The notes under the pieces were generated by a model. That model was given only the letters and a program-made list of their open reading frames with translations. It had not been told where the DNA came from and did not search any database. Positions 7,085 through 16,700 of a stretch of DNA of 64,000 bases are shown piece by piece. Each line of letters begins with the position of its first letter. Position 1 is the stretch's first letter. This stretch comes from JAHEEL01 sp963785245 (GTDB lineage Bacteria; Actinomycetota; Acidimicrobiia; Spongiisociales; UBA5794), in contig CAWAUO010000007.1 in assembly GCA_963785245.1 (NCBI GenBank), positions 62,001 through 126,000 on the forward strand. Direction: 5' to 3'. The translations under genes and the position numbers were made by a program.

Positions 7085-8461
7085 CTACTCCTGTGACGCC
7101 TCGTCGGTGAGTTCTGAGATGTGCTTCTTGTAGGCCTGGCGGTTCCTCCAGGACTCGCCCATGCCCTGAAGCATGCCCGGGGGCATTTGGTCCATCGGCA
7201 CGACGAGATCGTCGTCGACCGGCCACTCCTCGAGCAGTTCTGGGTGGTAGTCGGCCGGGTAGTACTTGGACGGGTCGATCTGCTTGTCGCGTACGAACGG
7301 CTCCTGGATCTCCTCCCTGCTCGTTGGGGGATGCGGGACCACGAGTTGGCCGTCATCGAAATCGAACTGCGGCGCCCGGCTGTTGGGATAGTCCGGCAGG
7401 ATGCCTTCGCGTACCCAGATGTCGTCCTTGGTGATGTTGACGACGATCCCGTCCGGTGCGCCGAAGTGGAACGGTCCCTTCCAGTGCTCACGCACCTCAG
7501 CGACCGTCTCTTCGTTGATGTACGGATCGAAGGGCATGTGGGTCGTCATGAACAGCCTCGGCTGGATCTCGTTGGCGAGATAGCCGGCGGCATAGCCAGG
7601 GGTGTGGTGGGTGTCGACGGTATAGCGGCCGAGGAATGGCGGCACACCTTGCACCCCGGAGCTGATCGCAATCAGCTCTGTCTGCACTTCCGTGATGTAG
7701 ACGTCGGCTCCTGCTGCGTACTCGATGTCGAGTTCGCTCGGACGGCCATCGCCGGTCCACACCACGCTCATTCCGTTCCAGTTGAGCCGGTAGCCGGAGG
7801 CTCCGTCCTTGGCGTGGGACCGCTGCCAGTGAATGACTTCGACGCCGCCTTCGCCGTAGATCACGCCACCGTTGTCGCGGAAGTCGAACTCGTTGACTTC
7901 GACGTCGTGCCCCTGTCCGACCGGGAAGACACTGAAGGCATCTCTGTGCCATCCGAGCATCTTCTTCATCCCGTCGACCATCGCCGCGGTCCCATACTCT
8001 TCGGTGCGACCCGACGGGCCGAACACGCGCAGCGGCTTGTGCCAGCGACCCGCCCACCCGCCGAACATGTAGAGGTACGGCAACGAGCCGAAGTGGTCGA
8101 TGTGCAGGTGCGTAATGAAGACCTTGTCGAGTTCGTTCAGCGCGAAGCCAGCGGCGATGTAGTTCGCGATGGAACCCTCACCGAGATCGAAGATGAAGTT
8201 CTCGCCGTTGCCAAGCTGGACGAAGACCGAGGTGTTCATCTGGCCGGGGCGAATGAACGGTGCGGTCCCCATGAAGATGATCCTGATCTCGTCGGGAGCG
8301 AGCTTCTCGGTGCGCGGGAACCAGTTCGATGCGCTCTTCAGCCCGGGAGTCGGATTGATCCCCTCGAACATCAGGCCCTCTTGCCAACGCCCGAGCGGAA
8401 CCCCACCGGTGAGTGCCTTCTGGATGTCTTCGGGTGACGATGGACGGCGTTTGTCGCTCAT
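7085..8461 (-). CDS. MBL-fold metallo-hydrolase
   Basis: A 458-residue protein with the metallo-beta-lactamase signature H118-x-H120-x-D122-H123 in ITHLHIDHFG, later metal-ligand candidates in VVWTGDGRPS and VDTHHTPGYAAGYLA, and MTTHMPFD near residue 310. The fold is RNase Z/arylsulfatase-like with a long C-terminal extension (residues 370-458) rich in acidic and proline residues. Related proteins include GntH-type hydrolases of guanitoxin gene sets, but no partner from such a pathway is present. The protein lacks a signal peptide and should be cytoplasmic. The ATG at 8461 is followed at once by MSDKRRPSSPEDIQ. Substrate unknown. Confidence 0.8.
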   Translation of the reverse strand: MSDKRRPSSPEDIQKALTGGVPLGRWQEGLMFEGINPTPGLKSASNWFPRTEKLAPDEIRIIFMGTAPFIRPGQMNTSVFVQLGNGENFIFDLGEGSIANYIAAGFALNELDKVFITHLHIDHFGSLPYLYMFGGWAGRWHKPLRVFGPSGRTEEYGTAAMVDGMKKMLGWHRDAFSVFPVGQGHDVEVNEFDFRDNGGVIYGEGGVEVIHWQRSHAKDGASGYRLNWNGMSVVWTGDGRPSELDIEYAAGADVYITEVQTELIAISSGVQGVPPFLGRYTVDTHHTPGYAAGYLANEIQPRLFMTTHMPFDPYINEETVAEVREHWKGPFHFGAPDGIVVNITKDDIWVREGILPDYPNSRAPQFDFDDGQLVVPHPPTSREEIQEPFVRDKQIDPSKYYPADYHPELLEEWPVDDDLVVPMDQMPPGMLQGMGESWRNRQAYKKHISELTDEASQE

Positions 8462-8558
8462 TGGTCCGGTCCTCTCGTGTTCGCGATCGCTCTTCGATCC
8501 TAGAAGCGCTCCGAGGGGTTCTGGGCAGGAGAATCTCGCTCATTCGCCGCCCCACTCC

Positions 8559-9263
8559 TCACGAAGCAGCGAGGACCTCGTCGATCCAGGCGTCGAAGAT
8601 GACGGCAGCCGTCGCTTCGACTTCGATCACGGCCGCGCTGAAGGTCTCAACGAGGTCGTCGGGATCCGTTCCTGCGTCGATCGCCATCTGGCGGGCGTCG
8701 CCGTCTGTGAGCCAGTCGGCGAGGATGACGGCCGTCACCTCCGGGTGCGGCTGGATACCGATCGCAGAGCCGACCCGAAACGCCTGGGCGAAGCCGCCGG
8801 CCGAAGCCAGCAGCGTGGCGTCCGGCGGGAGATCGAACGAATCGCGATGGAAGCGGATCACCGGACGCCCAGCAAAGGCTGCCACGATCGGGTCTCGCTC
8901 CCCAGCTCTCGTCGGCGCAATTGGAGCGAACGTCACCTCGGCGGAATCCGCGAGGTAGGCCCGGCCACCGAGGGCGTCGGCGAGCAACTGGCATCCGAGG
9001 CAGATCCCGAGCACCGGCACACCGGCTGCCGTGCACGCGGCCAGGAAGCGCTTCTCTGCGACGAGGAACGGGTGCGCATCCTCGTCGTATGACCCCATCG
9101 CGCCACCCATGGCCGCCACCCCCGCTGCTTCTGCCGGATCGGGCAACGCATCGCCTTCGTGGAGGCGAACGACCCTCCACTCGATACCGCGGCGATCGAG
9201 GGCATCGCCAAGATACGCCGGCGGGCAGTCGGATTCGTTCTGGACCACGAACACCGGCTTCAT
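8559..9263 (-). CDS. Class I glutamine amidotransferase-like protein
   Basis: A 234-residue GATase1 domain standing alone. The nucleophile elbow GICLGCQL places the catalytic cysteine at residue 88; H173 and E175 in IQPHPEV complete the triad. The pattern (GGAMGSYDEDAHPFL early, RFHRDSF in the middle) is that of stand-alone GMP-synthase-like amidotransferases, which often act as gamma-glutamyl hydrolases rather than ammonia donors. Its ATG at 9263 overlaps the stop of the acyl-CoA ligase (ATGA), so it is translationally coupled to it. Candidate roles are hydrolysis of a gamma-glutamyl intermediate or of a product of the ligase; neither is shown. Confidence 0.82.
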   Translation of the reverse strand: MKPVFVVQNESDCPPAYLGDALDRRGIEWRVVRLHEGDALPDPAEAAGVAAMGGAMGSYDEDAHPFLVAEKRFLAACTAAGVPVLGICLGCQLLADALGGRAYLADSAEVTFAPIAPTRAGERDPIVAAFAGRPVIRFHRDSFDLPPDATLLASAGGFAQAFRVGSAIGIQPHPEVTAVILADWLTDGDARQMAIDAGTDPDDLVETFSAAVIEVEATAAVIFDAWIDEVLAAS

Positions 9264-11068
9264 TCGTGCCTCGCCCTGAGCTCGCGACGCATCACCTTTG
9301 CCGACGCCGTGCGCGGTAGGACGTCGACGAGCACCACCTCGTGGATCCTGAAGAGCGGGTTGAGTTCGGTACGGATCTCGTGCTGCATCTCTTCTTTCCA
9401 AATCTCGGGATCGACGACGAGACCCGGCGTGGGAACCGCGTAGACCACGAGGCGACTTGGCCCGCCTCCCGCAGGAGAGACGGCGACGGCGGCGACCTCG
9501 ACCACCCCGCCGATGGTCCCAACGACCCGCTCGAGTTCCGTCGACGAGACCTTCACACCTCCGAGATTCATCGTGTCATCGACCCGACCGAGCGCCCGGT
9601 AGAGGCCGTTGGGCAGGCGCTCCATGTGATCGCCATGGCGCCGAAGCACCACGTCGGCGTCCGGGACTCCGGCGTGGTAGACCTCGTCGTGGGCACGGCC
9701 CAACAGTTCCTGCGAGAGGCCGAGCGAAGGAGGGACGATGTACATCTCGCCGCTCTCGGATGGCTGGCCGTCTTCGTCGAGAATCCGGACATCAAGGCCG
9801 AGGGTCGGTGTCGTGAACGTTGCAGGGACCGCATCCTGGATCACGGTCCCGGAGAGATAGCCACCGCCGATCTCAGTCCCCCCGCAGTACTCGATGATCG
9901 GAACCCCGCCGGCGGTCTCCATCAGCCACGCGTCGTCCTCGGGCACCGATGCCTCCCCCGACGACGACATCACTCGGACGCTCGACCAATCGGCCCCATC
10001 GAGGAGACCACGAGCGCGCCACGCGGCGACGATGGATGGCACGAAGCCGAGCACGGTTACGCCGGTGTCACTCACGAAGTCGACGAAGCCGCGATCGGTC
10101 GGTGCATCGTCGTAGAGCGCCATGGCGGCATCGTTGACGAGTGCCGCGAAGATCAGCCACGGACCGAGCATCCAGCCGAGGTTGGTCGGCCAGGCGACGA
10201 GATCATCCCGATGGATGTCGTGATGGAAGTGGCCGTCCATCGCCGCCTTGATGGCGGTGAGGTGTGTCCATGGAATCGCCTTCGGTTCCCCGGTCGTTCC
10301 CGAGGAGAACAGGATATTCACGTGGCCGCCAGGGGCGCACGGAACCGGAGCGAACGTCCCTGCCTCGCCGAGGAACGCATCCCACGATGTGTCGCCGTCC
10401 CGCATCGGGATGCCGCTTCCCGTGTCAACGACAATGCACGGCGGGGCACCCACCTCGGCAACTTTCTGGTACATCGGATGCTCGCGACCGGAACGTGTGG
10501 ATCGATCCTGAGTAACAACCAGCACCGGCGCCGCGATGGCGAGCCGGGTCGCAATCTCGTGAGGCGCGAACGAGTCGGCGACTGAGACCACGGTGGCCCC
10601 GGCGGCAGCGATCCCCAGATAGGCGACAACGGACTCGATCGTCATCGGCATCGCGATCGCCACACGATCCCCGGCAGCAACTCCGTGGTTGGTCAGCCCT
10701 GCGGCGAAACGATCGACGAGGTTCCGCAATTCCCCATAGGACGTCCGTTGGTTCGACCCCTCCCGTCGGTACACGACGGCGATCTTGTCCTCTGGCGCGG
10801 TGAAGCACGAGTCGACGATGTTCATCCGGGCACCGGGAAGCCACGTTGGCTCACGCGGCGTCCCGACCAGGATCTGATCTGGAAGTACATCGAAGACGAT
10901 CCCGAGGCGGTCGAGCACCATTTTCCAGAACGCGGAACGGTCGTCGACCGACCAGCGATGCAGATCCGCATAGTCGTCGACGCCCAACTCTCGCATCACC
11001 GCGGTCAGGTTGGCGTTGCGGATCGTCTCGTCGTCCGGCCGCCATGCGGCTTGCAGGATGTCAGCCAT
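9260..11068 (-). CDS. AMP-dependent acyl-CoA synthetase (acetyl/acetoacetyl-CoA ligase-like)
   Basis: A 602-residue ANL-superfamily adenylating enzyme. The adenylate-binding loop ILFSSGTTGEPKAIPW lies near residue 265, GTEIGGGY near 390, and the hinge and catalytic lysine region GRVDDTMNLGGVKVSSTELE near 490. The terminal TASAKVMRREL carries the acyl-adenylate lysine. An N-terminal extension (WLPGARMN near residue 75) is the acetyl-CoA synthetase/AAE17-18 type, so a short-chain or branched carboxylate is likely. The start is taken at the ATG at 11068 because the upstream extension overlaps the divergent gene's start and looks non-coding. It is coupled by ATGA to the downstream amidotransferase. 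Confidence 0.85.
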   Translation of the reverse strand: MADILQAAWRPDDETIRNANLTAVMRELGVDDYADLHRWSVDDRSAFWKMVLDRLGIVFDVLPDQILVGTPREPTWLPGARMNIVDSCFTAPEDKIAVVYRREGSNQRTSYGELRNLVDRFAAGLTNHGVAAGDRVAIAMPMTIESVVAYLGIAAAGATVVSVADSFAPHEIATRLAIAAPVLVVTQDRSTRSGREHPMYQKVAEVGAPPCIVVDTGSGIPMRDGDTSWDAFLGEAGTFAPVPCAPGGHVNILFSSGTTGEPKAIPWTHLTAIKAAMDGHFHHDIHRDDLVAWPTNLGWMLGPWLIFAALVNDAAMALYDDAPTDRGFVDFVSDTGVTVLGFVPSIVAAWRARGLLDGADWSSVRVMSSSGEASVPEDDAWLMETAGGVPIIEYCGGTEIGGGYLSGTVIQDAVPATFTTPTLGLDVRILDEDGQPSESGEMYIVPPSLGLSQELLGRAHDEVYHAGVPDADVVLRRHGDHMERLPNGLYRALGRVDDTMNLGGVKVSSTELERVVGTIGGVVEVAAVAVSPAGGGPSRLVVYAVPTPGLVVDPEIWKEEMQHEIRTELNPLFRIHEVVLVDVLPRTASAKVMRRELRARHE

Positions 11069-11144
11069 CGTCGCGAGATTACCGCCCGTCGGCGCCCGCG
11101 TTCCGTAGAGTTGCCGTGTACCACTGCCGATCGAGAGGGGAAGC

Positions 11145-11720
11145 ATGACCACCCGCTTCCGGAGGAACACGGCGCTCAGCTTGACCGTGTTGATGCTCGG
11201 GATGATGCTCGCGCTGCTGCTCGCAGCACCGGCGAACGCTGAGAAGGTGAAAGGTGATTGCACCGGGTTCGCCGAGTTCCCGGCCAAATCGACCGACAGC
11301 AGGCTCGTGGCCGAACGATCCCGGTCAGATGTCTTCCTGGTTCCCAGAGAAGAGACCGTGGGCTACTTCGGCACGCTGAAGGAAGGCGCCAGCGACTTCG
11401 ACAACCCGGTCGAGTTCAAGGGCGGCGTTTCCGTGATGACGCCGTTCAACTCGTGGCAGGTCGTGGGCTGGGGCGGCGAGTCGGAGAAGGTGTCGGCTGA
11501 AGGCACCTACACCTACTCCGTTCCAAGCTGGGTCCCGGCAGGCGCCGGTGAACTCGAAGTCACGGCCTGGCATCAGCAGGGCGAGTACGACTGCGAGGTC
11601 GTCGTGACCGTGCAACTCGATGGCGATCCTGGTCCGGCTGCTCTCGTCGCCGCGGCGGGCACCGTCGTGATGGGAGCCGGAGTGCTCGCAGCCGGGTCGA
11701 AGAAGGGAGCGAAGGGATGA
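11145..11720 (+). CDS. Secreted or anchored hypothetical protein
   Basis: I do not recognise this 191-residue protein. Residues 1-32 form a clear signal peptide (RFRRN, a leucine/methionine-rich core, AAPANAEK cleavage site). The middle is a hydrophilic beta-rich domain of about 115 residues with two cysteines (C38 and one near 155, in EYDCEVVV) that could form a disulfide. Residues 163-185 are a transmembrane helix followed by a lysine-rich cytoplasmic end, a type I topology with the domain outside. The last four bases overlap the next gene, so the two are coupled and may act together at the envelope. Confidence 0.7.
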   Translation: MTTRFRRNTALSLTVLMLGMMLALLLAAPANAEKVKGDCTGFAEFPAKSTDSRLVAERSRSDVFLVPREETVGYFGTLKEGASDFDNPVEFKGGVSVMTPFNSWQVVGWGGESEKVSAEGTYTYSVPSWVPAGAGELEVTAWHQQGEYDCEVVVTVQLDGDPGPAALVAAAGTVVMGAGVLAAGSKKGAKG

Positions 11721-12022
11721 AAGGTCATCCGATCCTCGGAGTCACAACTGGATTCCTCTTCGGCCTCTTTCTCGGCATCACGCTGTTCCTGTTCGGTGTC
11801 ATTCCGCTGAGCAGCGACTGGCTGTGGATCCTGCCACTCCTCGGGATTCTGCTCGGTCTGATCATGGCTGCGTGGGCACCGTTCGGGAAGGGAGCGGAAT
11901 CATCTCCGGTGCCGGCGCCCCCGGCGAACGCACCGCCTGCGACGATCCCTCCGGCGACCGACGCACCGGTCCCGCCGGCGGATTCCGCAGCGGCCGATGG
12001 GGACAACACGACCACCGACTGA
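11717..12022 (+). CDS. Small two-TM protein with alanine/proline-rich tail
   Basis: A 101-residue protein of unknown function. Residues 5-30 and 36-57 are two hydrophobic helices separated by a short PLSSD turn; residues 58-101 are low complexity, rich in alanine and proline and ending in acidic and threonine residues. It starts four bases before the stop of the preceding anchored protein (ATGA), so it is probably its membrane partner. The tail resembles flexible extracytoplasmic or cytoplasmic linkers; its side cannot be told. Confidence 0.65.
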   Translation: MKGHPILGVTTGFLFGLFLGITLFLFGVIPLSSDWLWILPLLGILLGLIMAAWAPFGKGAESSPVPAPPANAPPATIPPATDAPVPPADSAAADGDNTTTD

Positions 12023-12047
12023 CTTCGTCCACCAGGGAGCGGGCACA

Positions 12048-13484
12048 ATGGCATCCATGCAGCGTGCCCGCCCCCCGTGGTGGGGGAACCCTCTCCACAT
12101 CACGTACACGATCATCGTGTTCGTGGTGCTCGCCTCGCTCGACAACGCGGCGATCTTCATGATTCCGTCGATGGTCCTCCCGATCTCCGATGCTCTCGAC
12201 ACGTCGTCTGGTGCCATCGGCTTCCTCACCGGAGCAACGATCCTCATCACGGCGATCACTGCGGTGGGGTGGGGCTACGCCGGCGACGCCACCAACCGCA
12301 AGCCGTTGCTGTTCTGGGGGACGATCATCTGGGCGGGGGCCACGCTCATGTCGGCGACGGCCACCACCTTCTGGGTGCTGTTGTTCTGGCAGGTGATCGC
12401 GGCGGTCGGTTTGGGAGCCATTGCCTCGGTCGGCTTCTCCGTGATCTCCGACTTCGTGGGACCGAAACGACGTGGCCTCGCCATGAGCTTCTGGGGCCTC
12501 TCGCAGGGCATCGGCAGCCTCCTGGGGGGTCTGCTCGCCTCTCAGTTGGGGGCGGAGAGCTTCCGGGTACCGCTCGTCGTCGTCTCGATCGCAGGATTGG
12601 TCTTCGCCCTGTTGTACCTGACCACATACGAGGCACCTCGCGGCTTCCGGGAACCCGAACTCGCGGAGCTGTACGCGTCGGGCGGCGACTACGAGTACCG
12701 GATCGACCGGGCGCAGGTTCCGGTGCTGCTCCATCGCAAGACAAATCTATGGCTGATCCTCCAAGGACTCACCGCGGAGTTCGCGTACGGATCGCTCCTC
12801 TGGATCCCGCTCCTGTACCAGGAGAAGGTGATTGCGGAGGGCTACGGCGAAGCGACCGGAACCAAGGTCGGCGGACTCTTCGCGGCAATGTTCACCATCG
12901 GAGCCCTGTTCTCAATCCTGTTCGGCCATCTTGGCGACCGGCTCCAAGGCAGGACGCCTCGAGGCCGAGCGCTGCTCAGCGCCGTCGGCATCCTCGGGGC
13001 CGTCCCCATGTTCCTCATCTTCTTCTGGGTGCCGCTGCGCGGCCTTGATGTCACGGAGGGCGCCGGGACGCTGACGCTGCTCGGCGAGGTCCTGTTGAGC
13101 ATCGCCACCAATCCGTGGGCTGCTCTGGCGTTCCTGTCGGCGATTTCAGCGATCGCCCTGACGTCGGCCGACTCCCCCAACTGGTTTGCCCTCATCTCCG
13201 ACGTCAACCTGCCGGAGCATCGCGGCACCGTCTTCGGCCTTGGCAACTTCGTCAACGGTGTCGGCCGATCGGCCGGCGCGGCGCTCACCGCGTCGGCCGC
13301 CTCCGCGATCGAACGCGCTGTGCCCCCGCCGTTCAATTGGGCGGTCGGCCTCTCGGTGTTCCAGCTCTTCTTCCTCCCCACCGGCTGGTGCTACTGGAAG
13401 GCCTCGAAGACAGCGCCGGGCGACATCGCGGAGGTCGCCGCCACGCTGACCGCTCGCTCTGAACGGTCGGTCGACGGCTCCTAG
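12048..13484 (+). CDS. MFS transporter
   Basis: A 478-residue polytopic protein with about twelve hydrophobic helices. Major facilitator marks are visible: GYAGDATNRKPLL in the loop after TM2 (a variant of GxLaDrxGRr), a central cytoplasmic loop of about 60 residues (ELAELYASGGDYEYRIDR), and GHLGDRLQGRTPRGR before TM8. The overall shape is like the spinster/sugar-phosphate-type permeases; substrate unknown. The ATG at 12048 is preceded by GGGAGCGGG at usable distance; the longer frame from 11997 overlaps the preceding gene and is not preferred. A weak hairpin follows the stop. Confidence 0.85.
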   Translation: MASMQRARPPWWGNPLHITYTIIVFVVLASLDNAAIFMIPSMVLPISDALDTSSGAIGFLTGATILITAITAVGWGYAGDATNRKPLLFWGTIIWAGATLMSATATTFWVLLFWQVIAAVGLGAIASVGFSVISDFVGPKRRGLAMSFWGLSQGIGSLLGGLLASQLGAESFRVPLVVVSIAGLVFALLYLTTYEAPRGFREPELAELYASGGDYEYRIDRAQVPVLLHRKTNLWLILQGLTAEFAYGSLLWIPLLYQEKVIAEGYGEATGTKVGGLFAAMFTIGALFSILFGHLGDRLQGRTPRGRALLSAVGILGAVPMFLIFFWVPLRGLDVTEGAGTLTLLGEVLLSIATNPWAALAFLSAISAIALTSADSPNWFALISDVNLPEHRGTVFGLGNFVNGVGRSAGAALTASAASAIERAVPPPFNWAVGLSVFQLFFLPTGWCYWKASKTAPGDIAEVAATLTARSERSVDGS

Positions 13485-13488
13485 GGGT

Positions 13489-13510
13489 GCCTCGCGAAAA
13501 CAATCGAGGC
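13489..13510 (+). terminator. Weak hairpin after the MFS gene
   Basis: Arms GCCTCG (13489-13494) and CGAGGC (13505-13510) flank a ten-base loop five bases after the stop codon. There is no T-run, so it would be a poor intrinsic terminator. The loop sequence CGCGAAAAC occurs again at 13513-13521. Confidence 0.25.
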
Positions 13511-13637
13511 TCCGCGAAAACCTCATGCCGATAGGACTTGCCGTTGGCCATTCGGCCACCTAGAACTAGGAGACGCCGTCTGATTGGGGGGTGCGATGAC
13601 CCGTTTTCAGCGCACATCCGGCTCAAACGCGGAGTGT

Positions 13638-13666
13638 TTGACGGATGGCACGCGTGTAATTACACT
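13638..13666 (+). promoter_or_regulatory. Probable nrdJ promoter
   Basis: TTGACG (13638-13643), a 17-bp spacer and TACACT (13661-13666) form a good housekeeping-type promoter. The -10 region is part of the perfect 12-bp palindrome GTGTAATTACAC (13654-13665), a plausible repressor target. Transcription would start near 13673, giving a leader of about 108 bases before the nrdJ ATG. Confidence 0.5.
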
Positions 13667-13678
13667 CGTGAAACCGTG

Positions 13679-13720
13679 CTAGATGTAGGGGGTAGGCCGC
13701 TATCCCACCCCAACATCTAG
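13679..13720 (+). promoter_or_regulatory. Paired NrdR-box-like sites / inverted repeat in the nrdJ leader
   Basis: CTAGATGT (13679-13686) and its exact reverse complement ACATCTAG (13713-13720) lie just downstream of the promoter, with GGGG/CCCC tracts extending the symmetry inwards. Their centres are 34 bp apart, about three helical turns, which is the spacing style of paired NrdR boxes upstream of ribonucleotide reductase genes. NrdR is the ATP-cone repressor of these genes; it is not in this window. An RNA hairpin is the alternative reading. A TGTGGATAT DnaA-box-like 9-mer follows at 13737-13745. Confidence 0.4.
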
Positions 13721-13780
13721 CGGGTGTGTATAGATCTGTGGATATCGTGCGTCAGTGGTGGCGCCGCTTGAGGAGGAAGA

Positions 13781-16700
13781 ATGACGGAAGGGCTCCATGT
13801 CGAACGGCGGTTCACAACCGCTGGGGTCGATCCCTATGAAACGGTGGAGTGGGTTCGGAGAGACTCCCGCATCACCAATCCCGACGGTTCGATCGTTTTC
13901 GAGATGGAGAACGCCGAAGTCCCTGCCACCTGGTCACAGGTCGCCGCCGACATCCTGGTGTCGAAATACCTCAGAAAGGCCGGCGTTCCCCAGCGAGATC
14001 GCGACGGAAGCCCCCTCCTCGACGACGACGGCAAAGCAGTCCTCGGTCCGGAGACGTCCGCCCGGCAGGTGATTGATCGTCTCGCATCCACGTGGCGTTG
14101 GTGGGGCGAGGAGAACGGCTACTTCGCATCAGCCGACGATGCACAGGCGTTCGAAGACGAGGTCGCCTTCATGCTCCTTCACCAGATGGCAGCACCGAAT
14201 TCTCCGCAGTGGTTCAACACGGGCCTCAACCACCGCTACGGCATCGAGGGCGTGGCCCAGGGCTTCTGGTACGTCGACCCCGAGACCGGCGAGAACGTCG
14301 AAGCCCCCGACTCGTACAGTCGCCCCGCTCCTCACGCTTGCTTCATCATGAGTGTCGACGACGACCTCGTGAACCCGGGCGGCATCATGGACCTATGGGT
14401 CCGCGAAGCACGCCTTTTCAAGATGGGCGCCGGCGCCGGGGCGAACTTCTCCCATATCCGCGGCGAAGGCGAGCCGCTCTCCGGCGGAGGCAAGTCCTCC
14501 GGCCTCATGAGCTTCCTCAAGGTCGGCGACCGTGCCGCAGGTGCCATCAAGTCCGGTGGGACGACACGACGCGCCGCCAAGATGGTCATCGTCGACATCG
14601 ACCACCCAGATGTCGAGACGTTCATCGCATGGAAGGCGAAAGAGGAGGACAAGGTCAGGGCGCTGGTCGCCGCCGGCTACTCTTCCGACTTCAACGGTGA
14701 TGCCTACGCCACCGTGTCCGGCCAGAACTCGAACAACTCGGTTCGGCTCACCAACGAGTTCGTCGACGCCGTCATCGACGATGCCGACTGGGATCTGACC
14801 AGCCGCACCGATGGCAGTTCGATGAAGACCGTTCGTGCCCGCGACCTCTGGCGCCAGATCGCCGAAGCCGCTTGGGCGAGTGCCGATCCCGGTGTGCAGT
14901 TCCACACCACGGTCAACGAGTGGCATACGTCACCGGCCGAGGGTGACATCCGCGCCTCGAACCCCTGCTCGGAGTACATGTTCCTCGACAACACGGCGTG
15001 CAATCTGGCGTCGCTGAACCTCGGGCAGTTCTATGACGACGCGAGAGGCGTGTTCGACCTCGACGCCTACCGGCACGCCATCCGTCTCTGGACGATCGTG
15101 CTCGAGATCTCGGTGACGATGGCTCAGTTCCCCGCCAAGGAAATCGCTCAGGGTTCCTACGACTACCGAACCCTCGGCCTCGGCTACGCCAACCTCGGAT
15201 CGCTTCTGATGAGGATCGGCATCCCGTATGACTCGGACGAGGGTCGTGCGATCGCCGGATCGCTGACGGCCATCCTCACGGGAGACGCCTATTCCACCTC
15301 GGCTGAGATGGCGAGTGTTCTTGGACCGTTCCCGAAATTCGAGCAGAACCGGGAGTCGATGCTGCGCGTCATGCGCAACCATCGCCGCGCCGCCTACAAC
15401 ACCGATCAGGGCGACTACGACGGCGTAAGCCACTTCGTCACCGGAATAGATCCGGCGTTCGGACCGCCGGAGATGGTGGCCGAGGCTCGCGAAGCCTGGG
15501 ACACAGCTGTCGAACTCGGCGAGAAGTACGGCTATCGCAACGCCCAGGCCACCGTCCTTGCACCGACCGGCACGATTGGACTGTTGATGGACTGCGACAC
15601 GACCGGCGTCGAGCCGGATTTCGCGCTCGTGAAGTTCAAGAAGCTGGCGGGCGGCGGCTATTTCAAGATCGCCAATCGCTCGATCGCTCCTGCGCTCGCG
15701 CGGCCTCGGATACACCGAGGAGCGTGCCCAGCAGATCATCGACTACGTCATCGGGACGATGAGCATCCAGCGGGCGCCCCACATCAATGCAGCCACGTTG
15801 ATGACGAAGGGCTTCACCGCACAGGACATCGACCGGATCGAGGCCGTCCTGCCATCGGTCTTTGAGATCGGCTTTGCGTTCAATCAGTGGACGCTTGGCG
15901 AGGAGACGATGCAGAATCTTGGCTTCACGGCCGAGCAGTACAACGGTCGCGGGTTCTCGATGCTCCACGAACTCGGCTTCACGGATGAGCAGATCCGCGA
16001 TGCGAACGACTACGTCTGCGGTCGTCAGACGATCGAAGGTGCACCGGGCCTGCTCGATGAGCACCTCCCCGTCTTCGACACCGCGAACCGCAACGGTCGC
16101 TACGGCGAGCGGTTCATCGACTACAGCGGTCACATCAAAATGATGGCCGCCGCTCAACCGTTCATCTCTGGCGCCATCTCGAAGACCATCAACATGCCCG
16201 CCGAGGTCTCGATCGAGGACATCGAGGACTCGTACCGCCTCTCGTGGGAACTCGGCCTGAAGGCGATGGCGCTCTACCGAGACGGTTCAAAAGCGTCCCA
16301 GCCGTTGCAGTCGACCACCGACGACCTTGCAGGCGAGGATGAACCCGAAGCGGTCACCGAGACCATTGTTCGCGAGGTGATGATCCACGCCGGCATGTTC
16401 AGCCCGGGCCTGTCCCCGACGGCGGCCTACGACGACATCTCCCGACCGCGGTTCCTGCTCCCCTCTCGGAGGACCGGGTTCACACAGGAAGCCCGGGTCG
16501 GTGGTCACAAGGTGTTCCTCCGCACCGGCGAGTACGAGGACGGCACACTTGGCGAGCTCTTCATCGACCTCGCCAAGGAAGGCGCGACCCTGCGCGGCGT
16601 GCTGAGCTGTTTTGCCATCGCCGTCTCCAAGGGCCTGCAGTACGGTGTTCCGCTCGAGGAGTTCGTCGACACCTTCACGTTCCAGACGTTCGAACCGCGG

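Noticed and set aside
7121..8437. 438-codon plus-strand open frame over the MBL hydrolase
   Set aside because: Antisense shadow typical of GC-rich DNA; no domain, and the minus-strand protein has clear MBL motifs.
9341..10585. 414-codon plus-strand frame over the acyl-CoA ligase
   Set aside because: Antisense shadow; arginine- and histidine-rich without any motif.
13679..13720. Cobalamin riboswitch ahead of B12-dependent nrdJ
   Set aside because: The conserved B12-box core (GCCACTG) is absent and the region is too short.
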